Of a stretch of DNA of 64,000 bases, positions 56,842 to 64,000 are shown piece after piece. The position numbers were made by a program, and so were the translations under genes. This DNA is from Bretschneidera sinensis (taxonomy: Eukaryota > Streptophyta > Magnoliopsida > Brassicales > Akaniaceae): contig CM043700.1 in the NCBI GenBank assembly GCA_023935145.1, forward strand, positions 105,864,400-105,928,399, written 5' to 3'. The notes under the pieces are model-generated. The model searched no databases. It was not told the origin of the DNA and was given only the letters and a program-made list of their open reading frames with translations. The stretch's first letter is position 1. Every line of letters begins with the position of its first letter.

Positions 56842-56846
56842 TCAAA

Positions 56847-58651
56847 CAAGCCAAAACAACAAAATGTAGGGGAAATAAAGGCACAATGAGTGCATGTATA
56901 TTGTAGGATTCAATTTGGCTTCAATAACAACTTTTGTTGTGTTAAATTCAACAATCTTACCTTTGGAATATCCCATCCTCGTTGAAATTTAATCGGGAGC
57001 TCGTTTATTTTTATTTCTTAAGTATAATTTTATTTAAAAAATTGTTAGTATCTAACTAGCAACTAGGTCTTATATCACAAAACAATTGACAAGAAGCATA
57101 CACATCAATTAGCAACACCTCAAATGCCAAAACAAATAATAAACATGAATAGTAATAAAGGCTTAGAACAAACAAAGTTATTGAACATTGGAGAATTAGG
57201 AGAAGACATATTCTGCACTTTCATATGTTATTGGTATAATTTTATAATTATGTAAGTTGGTACATACATATTTATGTCAGCTACTTTTCATTTTATATGA
57301 TACATACATTGATGCATTGTATTATGCTTGGAACACTTCAAAAATTTAGAAGATATTGTAAGTTCAATTAAACTGAAATCATCTCACATTGTGAAAGTTA
57401 AGTTTTCAAGCATGTTGTACTAATGCTAGCTCTCAGTTTAACACAACCTTCTTTTCATGTTTTAGACTATTTTTGGTATAAGATACGCCCTAACCATGAT
57501 GAAATCATACTTTTAAGTTTCACTACGGGAAAATAAACAAAAGAAATCATTTAAGAACATTTATAAAACAATTTGTTGATGCTTAATATACAAAATTGCA
57601 CAAAATGTGGCATTATGAAAGTTTGGTTAAGAAGATAATTTTACTGGTTTTTAACTTCAAATCAGGCTCCATTCAAAAAATTATTTTGAAGCAGGGCATG
57701 CCTTTGCAAAAGCATTCCAAAAATCTTCGATGTTGCATCTTACTACTATGATGCGATCACTACGATGGAAAGAGATAGAGAGAGAGGAATCAAGCAGCCA
57801 ATTTGACGATCACCGGGTGTTTGAGCTTTGATTAGGGTAAATGATTTCCCTATTTTTGCCCTCCTTTGTTTCTAAAATTCACTAATTATCAATAGGTCAA
57901 TACAGTATTCCCCAATTTCAACACACCATGTTGAAATATGCCTTTTGATTTATAGATTATCAAAACAATTTTTGAAACATATTTGGAAAAATAGTGAAGT
58001 AAAAAAAATTATGTGTTGTAAAATAATTATAAAAATAAGGACATTTACCTTCTATAGTTTGAACGGAGGAAGAAGAGGGTGTTTGGAGGTTGAGAAAGCA
58101 AGGGAAAATCTTGGTTTCACTCGTTGTTTTCTTCCCTTGCAAACCATGGAACAACCAGCTTGTAAGAGAGATGTCGAGAATGAGAGAGAGAGAGAGAGAT
58201 AGAGAGAGAGAGGGGAGAAAGATTTACCAGTACGTTCGCTATGTTTGGGGGAGTGACGGTGGCGGGGTGAGCGATCAATCGTGATGGAGGTAGACGAGAA
58301 GCTTTTGGGTTTAGATTTACGGGTGATAGCGGTAGACGAGAGACTTATCATTACGTACCAGAGAGGAGGATGAAGGATGATGGCCATGAGAGAGAGAGAG
58401 GAAATAAGATATGCTATCCAGAGAAGAGGAAGAACAAAATAGAGAAGAAAAAAGAGCTTTTAGGGTGTTTTTAGAAAATTAGGTCTGAAAACTCCAATTT
58501 GGATTTTTCTAAAAGTTATTTTTGAAAAGAGATTTTTTGAAAAGTGTTTTAGAAAATTGCTTTTGAAAAGTTTTTTCAAACATGTTCTTGAAAACCGATT
58601 TTAGTTTTTGAAAACTGAAAACAGTTTTCAAAAAAAGCTTCGAAACATGCC
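56847..58651. other. Right part of the Harbinger element
   Basis: AT-rich to 57750, then a GA-rich region. A (GA)n microsatellite lies at 58182-58212. Open frames at 57945-58284 and on the opposite strand are low complexity. This would be the 5' end of the minus-strand transposon genes, so it may hold their promoter or leader. The terminal 100 bases are rich in GAAAACTGTTTTC-like repeats. Confidence 0.45.
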
Positions 58652-58654
58652 TTA

Positions 58655-59925
58655 GGTAGCTTGGAGTGGGATCTCTGAGGCAACTCCCTAATCCCTAAGT
58701 AAGTTACTTTGTAGAAAAGAACCAAAATGAGTAAGATAGTAAAGGTTTTTTAGGTTAAGAATCATCCACCATTAATAGTTTATGTGCTTCTTATTTGTAA
58801 TGAAAAGTTGTTGATCATTATAAGATAACTATTAATGTTGAATTATCTAGATCATTGATTTGGATGGTTGAGATCGAACCAGAGATTTGACATAGTAATT
58901 TCATATTTACTATGATGTGTTTAATTGTTGCTTTACCACTGGTGGTGAAATGATAATTTTGCTCTTGGTTGAGCCACGTGTCGTCTTATCATTAGACAGT
59001 AGATTTTTGTCCACATAACAATGTTAAATCGGTGTACTTAGTTGTAGATGAAGAAGGAAACAAATATTTGAGATTGAAAAACTCGTGGAAAACTCATAAA
59101 GAAGAGCACATTGATTAAACATCCTATTATTTCTTTTATATGAGTTCTTGATTTATATATGTATCAAAACCAATGGGGTCTTTGTTTTCTTTTTCATGCC
59201 TTTATTTTGGTAGCATGCCTATTTTCTTTTTGCTAAATAAATTCTCTATAAACTTGACAAACTAGCAGTGCCTTATTTTATTTTCGAAAAAAAAAATCAA
59301 TCAATTAATGTCTTGATATCTTCATTGATTTAGCAAAATCTGTCTTTGTTTCCTTTTTCATGCCTTGATTTTGGCACATATCATGCATAATTAATTTTTT
59401 CTAAACAAAATCTTCATATATTTGGAAAAGTTAATGGTGGTTTATTTTTTTGTTGGCAAAAATCTATTGATCAACATTTTTTTTAATAAATTCTCCATAA
59501 ACTTACTTAATTGGTGGTACCTTGTTTTCATTTTGAAAAACAAAGGGTCAATTAAAATGTCTTCATATCTTCGTTTATTTAACAAAGTCAATGGGACTTT
59601 TATTTCTTTTTTTCATGCCATGGTTTTCGCATTTATCTTACATGCTTAACGTTTTTCTCCAAATATTTTTTTTTTATATATTTGGCAAAATTAGTGGTTC
59701 TTTGTTTTATTTTTGGAAAAATTTGATTGGTCAATATTTTTTTTTATAAATTCTGTTGGTCAATTTTTGGAAAAAAAAAATCTTCTTTTTGCTAAATTTA
59801 TATATTTAGTAAATTAATGGTGTTATGTTTTCTACATTTCTTTTTGGCAAAAATTTGTTGGGATGTTATTTATGGGAACCAAATGAGATAATTTCAAATT
59901 AATGATAATTTTTTGTTAAGTTATA
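58655..59925. other. AT-rich intergenic DNA with degenerate repeats
   Basis: Blocks such as TTTCTTTTTCATGCC and TAAATTCTCTATAAACTT recur at about 59180, 59345 and 59590 with irregular spacing, so it may be a decayed tandem array. No gene seen. Confidence 0.4.
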
Positions 59926-62004
59926 TGTGATACCCGTGTTCTTAAAGGATAAAGAAGTAATTTGATAGATATTATATGGAATTAAAATTATATATATACA
60001 TGGAAGATTTATTATTGAATAAATAATTCTTTTGAAAAAAAAAATGGTGATACACCTAGACACTTAGTCCAGGTGTATGTTATAAAACATGCAAGGATTA
60101 CATGTCAGACATCTAACAATTTAGAAACAAGTGGTGGCGGTGTTAAACGGTTTTGGTATAAACCGTTACGTTTTGCTTAGGTTTTGTTAATTCTTACTAA
60201 ATCCTATTTGGTTTCTTTCTTCCTTCAATTCAAATTTCTTAGAAAAAAGTTATAAAAAAAATTTCTCCAATATTAGATATAGTAGAGTCATCCAAATTAC
60301 AATAGCAAGATGTAATCACATTTGAGGTGTTGGTGATCAACAATCTCAAGAAATTGCTAAAAGGAGTAGGAAAGGCAAGGAAGTGATTCATGCATAGCTT
60401 TAAGTGCTACTTGGTGAGTTAGATTTACGTTTAGTAATCGAAACCAATAAAAATATGAAATTACTATATTTGAATAAATGGGTGAATTATAATATTTTAT
60501 GTTGTATCTTCTATTATATATGAAAATTGACTGATTTATTGAATAGGAATTGAAAAGTGTGTTGAATATTAATTATATAAAAATTTATATTTTAAAAAAA
60601 TAGATGAATGAAAAATATGCTGAGAAGTTTTATGAGATTTCTGAAAAATATGACTGAAAAGTGGATATCGTACATGCGGAGATAATTTAATAAATATGAT
60701 AAAAATAATAATTTTGAGAAAAAGTTGTATAGCTAAATTGAATGCTTGAATGTATGTTAGTTTTCATATTATTGCTCATATGCATGAAATAAAAGACCAG
60801 GAAGGCAGCTGGTCTGTTCGTTTTCATATTATTGGTCATATGCATAAAATAAAATACCAGGAAGGCAGCTGGTCTGGTTGGAAATAAAATACCAGGAAGG
60901 TAGTCGGTCTAGCTGAGAATAAAATACCGAGAAAGCAACCGGTCTAGCTGAGAATAAAAGACAAAGAAGGCAGTTGGTCTAGCTGAAAATAACAGACCGG
61001 GAAGGCAGTCGGTCTAGCTAAAAATAAAAGACCAGGTAGGCAACCGGTCTAGCTGAAAATAAAAGACCGAGAAGGCAGTCGGTCTAGTCGAAAAGACAAG
61101 GATAACAGCTGGTCTGGCTGAAACATGTCAACATGTGAGAAGACGTTCTCAAATGATAATATGAAATGATCTTATGAGAAAGAAAGAAAGAAAATTTAAA
61201 TTTATGCATTGCATTTGTTTTAAATATTGATTTTTATTGATTGAGACGCTAGAGTATCAACCTTGATTGTGGAATTATTGATAGACAAATGAGTCTCACA
61301 GAGAGACATATATGATTCAAAAGAAATATGAAAGTATGACATGATTAAGATTAGTTGATTGATTAATTATATGTTGTGACCTTATAACGAGATAAATAAT
61401 GATGTTGAATTGATAATCTTAGATGATTAAAATCATAAGAAGAAAAATTGATATGTTAATTATTAATTTAAGATGAGATTGATAAATGATTGGAATTATG
61501 ATATGAGTAGTGATAATAGAATGCTAATATATATAATTATATGAGATAATAGATGATTAATATTGGTAAATTAGAAACGATTGAATTATAAGATGTGACT
61601 AAAAGTATATAATCGAGTACTTCTAGTAAATTTAATTCATTGAGCTTGTAAAGCTCACTCATCATTGTTAAATAATTTCTGGTAGCGGGCATGACAGATA
61701 GAATTATGAGCTGAGATTCAGACTGAATCATTTTCTATAAGTCACGTGGTCCACAACCTCAAACTAATGGAAAATAGTTTTTGTTTGTAAATATCCATGC
61801 ATCATATGTTGTATATATTATTTCAATTGAAATTTTAATAATGTAACTCCCCCGTTGAGGGTTTAGGATTGGTGTGTGTGTGTGTATACAGGTTTAGTTG
61901 ATGTACATTTTTCGTTATATATTGTTACATATATGTGTTGTGTTGGGATTTCAAAATGTGACGACACCGTCTCGGGGGTGGCTAACTCAGGATGGGTCGT
62001 TACA
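59926..62004 (+). repeat. Chromovirus 5' LTR
   Basis: Starts TGTGATACCCGTG and ends GGATGGGTCGTTACA, 2079 bases, directly followed by the primer site. A 35-bp tandem repeat lies at about 60790-61120. A (GT)n run lies at about 61872-61886. The 3' partner is outside the window. Confidence 0.72.
60790..61120 (+). repeat. 35-bp tandem repeat in chromovirus LTR, about nine units
   Basis: GGTCT in successive units starts at 60906, 60941, 60976 and 61011, exactly 35 bases apart. Each unit holds GACCGGGAAGGCAGTCGGTC or a variant, with inverted ends GACYG...CRGTC, followed by TAGCTGAAAATAAAA. Outer units are less regular. Confidence 0.88.
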
Positions 62005-62008
62005 ATTT

Positions 62009-62021
62009 TGGTATCAAAGCA
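62009..62021 (+). other. Primer binding site, tRNA-iMet type
   Basis: TGGTATCAAAGCA, four bases after the LTR; usual form TGGTATCAGAGC with one change. Confidence 0.85.
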
Positions 62022-62439
62022 TTAGGGTTTATGATTCTATAGACTACATAAAAATTTAAAGAAGTGGAAGATCTAAACAAACTACATGTTAATGCAAAGA
62101 CTGAGGTTGACACGTGGACATGTTAGAGTTAGAGTTGGAGTTGTTGACCTGAGAGGGCATGGTAGGCCCCCAATATTTAGATGAGCTGAGGTTGAGATAG
62201 AGGCTGAGTTAGAGTGAGTTTCTTAAAAGGGAAAGTGTTGATAGTATAATTGATACTAGTAAGGGTGCGAGAGAATATGGAGTTGAAAGAGATAAGCTAA
62301 GAGAAGCTCTTGCTCATGCTCTTGAGGAAGTGAATGTAACAGATGATAGAGTTAATAATCTATAGCATAGATTTGATGAACAAGCTAGAGCAGTGCCTAA
62401 GGTTGTTGTAAATCTAGTAATGATAAACGTCAAAAGGAG

Positions 62440-63070
62440 AAAGGTGAGTTTATGCACGAGATGCAGAGAGATTGTTTTGTTAGATATATTAAGTTGAATG
62501 CTTTATTGTTTAAAGGATCTATAAATCCTTTTGAGCCTGAGCTATGTGTAAAACATTTAGAGAGATTATTTGATATTTTTCCAGTGACTGACAAGCAGAG
62601 GGCACCTTTGCTTCGTTTAAGTTAGATGGAGAAGCTTTAGAATAGTGGAAGGATACTCTTCCCAGGGTAAGTGCATATGTTGATAGACCCTTAACATGGA
62701 GTAGGTTTAAGGAGGCTTTTTCTTTTATAAATATTACTCATATACTTTTAGAGCCCAGCAGAAGAGAGATTTCATTTATTTAAAGTAAAATATGTTGATT
62801 GTGGCTCAGTATGATAGTAGATTTGTGGCCTTGACAAGGTTTGTATCGAAAATGGTTGATATAAAGGAGAAGAAGTGTAAAAGGTTCCTGGATGGATTAT
62901 ATTTTAATATTAGATCGAAACTATCTTACATGAAGCATACTAATTATGTTAGGTTGGCGGATATAGCACTTCAAATTGAGAAGGATGTGATAGAATTTAG
63001 AGGTAAGAGGGATTGGTTTAAGAGGTCTAGATTTGAGGGACCTAGAGGTGGTAGTAGTATGAGTGTGTAA
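62440..63070 (+). pseudogene. Chromovirus gag, capsid part
   Basis: Pieces in several frames: MQRDCFVRYIKLNALLFKGS, PFEPELCVKHLERLFDIFPV, TLPRVSAYVDRPLTWSRFKE, and 62792-63070 with FVALTRFVSKMVDIKEKKCK, RFLDGLYFNIRSKLSY and LADIALQIEKDVIE. This is the retrotransposon gag domain as found in chromoviruses. Frameshifts and stops (for example near 62625) break it. Confidence 0.8.
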
Positions 63071-63202
63071 GGTGGAAGACCACCCTAGAGGGGGCATTTC
63101 TTGTTATAGGGAACTGTATTACAGAGTCAGAGACAAGCAAGATCTATTGCTTCTGTAGCTCAGAGTAATATCGGTGGGACCCCTAGATTTGGGAGACAGA
63201 TT

Positions 63203-63493
63203 ATGGGAACTGGAAGTTATAGTAAAGGAATAAGTATGCCACCAAAGGGAAGTGGTAACCTGATGTATGATCGAGATACAAGATTTTGCTTTAGATGTAA
63301 TCAGATAGAACATTTATCTCGGAATTGTCCTACCTTGATGTGTTTTGTTTGTGGAGAGGGTGGATATATCAGTGTGGATTGTCCATTGAAGAGATCAACT
63401 GAGATAATGAATGTTGAAGCTATTGGAAGAGGATATTTAGAGAGAAGAAGTGGATCTGGAAGTATTCGGGGTAGAGCTTCCAACAATTGTTGA
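63203..63493 (+). pseudogene. Chromovirus gag, two zinc knuckles
   Basis: Reads CFRCNQIEHLSRNCP and CFVCGEGGYISVDCP. The first keeps the CX2CX4HX4C pattern; in the second the H position is Y (GGYIS), which would weaken zinc binding. It binds RNA in the particle. The flanks are rich in G, S and R. Confidence 0.85.
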
Positions 63494-63529
63494 GAGATGA
63501 CATGGTAGTCAGACGCAACCTAGAGAGAG

Positions 63530-64000
63530 TAGAGTATATGCATTGATCCAACATGATGCTCCAACAACTCTTGACATTGTGATGGGTACAATATCTATTC
63601 TTGGTAGACTTGCCCGATTATTGATTGATCCTAGTGTAACTTATTCTTTCGCATCCAATGTGTTTATGAAGTCTATTGATGTTTATATTAGTCCTTTGAT
63701 GAATAATCTTATTGTTGAAATTTCTACTGAAGATAGAATTATGATTAAAACTATTTACTAGGGTTGTGTAATCCATATGGATGATAGAGAGTTTGAAGTT
63801 GATTTGTTTTCTTTAAATATAGTTGATTTTGATTTGATTTTGGAGATGAATTGGTTGTCGGTGTATCATGTCTTGGTTGATTGTTTTAAGAAAAATGTGG
63901 CGTTCAAGATACCAGGACAAGAGGAGTTTAACTTTCAAGGAGAACGTAAGATACTTGCCAGCTGTCTTATTTCTACCATGACTGCTAGTAGATGGTTGAA
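63530..64000 (+). pseudogene. Chromovirus protease, partial
   Basis: Reads YALIQHDAPTTLDIVMGTIS and RLARLLIDPSVTYSFASNVF; the active-site motif is DPS where D(S/P)G is expected, so the G is lost. After a stop at about 63760 it continues CVIHMDDREFEVDLFSLNIV, FDLILEMNWLS (usually ILGMDWL) and HVLVDCFKKNVAFKIPG. It ends at the window border before RT. Confidence 0.8.

Larger units (their letters stand above)
36588..58651 (-). mobile_element. PIF/Harbinger DNA transposon carrying two nested Athila elements
   Basis: The left terminus GAGCATGTTTAGG (36588) and the reverse complement of the right terminus GGCATGTTTCGAAG (58651) correspond. Both continue with a GAAAACTGTTTTC palindrome and then a second ACATGTTT. 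Outside lie TAA (36585-36587) and TTA (58652-58654), an imperfect form of the 3-base duplication expected for Harbinger. Removing Athila-3 and Athila-4 leaves about 8 kb. The two genes expected for the family, transposase and Myb-like protein, both lie on the minus strand in the left part. The full span is an inference from the matching ends. Confidence 0.62.
59926..64000 (+). mobile_element. Tekay-like chromovirus (Ty3/gypsy), 5' part, continues beyond window
   Basis: LTR 59926-62004, primer site, gag with two CCHC knuckles and the start of protease, in plus orientation. The tRNA-iMet-type primer site, long LTR and protease style fit chromoviruses of the Tekay/Del type. Lineage assignment is an inference because RT and the chromodomain are outside the window. 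Gag has several stops. Confidence 0.75.

Noticed and set aside
57945..58387. Overlapping frames in the right part of the Harbinger element.
   Set aside because: They run through a (GA)n repeat and GA-rich sequence on both strands; no domain was recognised.
59422..59649. A 75-codon frame in the AT-rich stretch.
   Set aside because: F/N/K-rich composition, no domain, lies in the degenerate repeat.

Overview
The window is a plant nuclear, transposon-rich intergenic region, most likely from a eudicot. No host gene, tRNA or rRNA is recognisable. Nearly every base can be assigned to nested, mostly decayed transposable elements. The plant assignment rests on Athila and Tat lineage Ty3/gypsy retrotransposons, tRNA-Asp-type primer sites, a chromovirus with a tRNA-iMet-type primer site, a plant L1-type LINE and a PIF/Harbinger transposon with its Myb-like partner protein.

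Layout. (1) About 1-30405 is the 3' part of one plus-strand Tat-lineage element whose 5' end lies left of the window: RT (1-760), RNase H and second (archaeal-type) RNase H (13371-14075), broken integrase (14250-15425), a long ORF on the opposite strand (15637-17609), a huge 48-bp tandem array (18286-22134 and 29022-29690), polypurine tract and 3' LTR (29772-30405). Two Athila elements interrupt it. Athila-1 (761-13365, minus) sits between RT and RNase H and still carries gag, protease, RT, RNase H, integrase and an env-like ORF, all with stops. Its protease is split by an unrelated solo LTR (8916-10218). Athila-2 (22135-29016, minus) lies inside the tandem array and has lost RT to env. (2) 30406-36587 is intergenic DNA with a LINE (about 30850-33450), a 182-bp MITE (34567-34748) inside a GA-rich degenerate array, and a second LINE tail (35465-35740). 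(3) 36588-58651 is interpreted as one PIF/Harbinger transposon (about 8 kb of its own sequence) with transposase and Myb-like genes on the minus strand, interrupted by Athila-3 (41243-49704, plus; perfect GGGAG target duplication) and Athila-4 (51223-56841, plus; perfect TCAAA duplication, another family). (4) 58652-59925 is AT-rich DNA. (5) 59926-64000 is the 5' portion of a Tekay-like chromovirus: 2.1-kb LTR, primer site, gag with two CCHC knuckles and the start of protease.

How the parts relate. Three of the four Athila copies (2, 3, 4) lost the RT-integrase core through different deletion junctions yet keep LTRs, primer site, polypurine tract and part of gag, so they look like non-autonomous passengers. 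The most interesting unexplained signals are: a CGATCGAGCGCAC-like motif family clustered upstream of each LTR TATA box and again in the gag and env leaders; triplicated polypurine-tract copies with an adjacent conserved hairpin in every Athila 3' UTR; the 14-unit higher-order structure of the 48-bp array; a short ORF conserved in the leader part of the Athila LTRs; and 35-bp hairpin-forming repeats in the chromovirus LTR.
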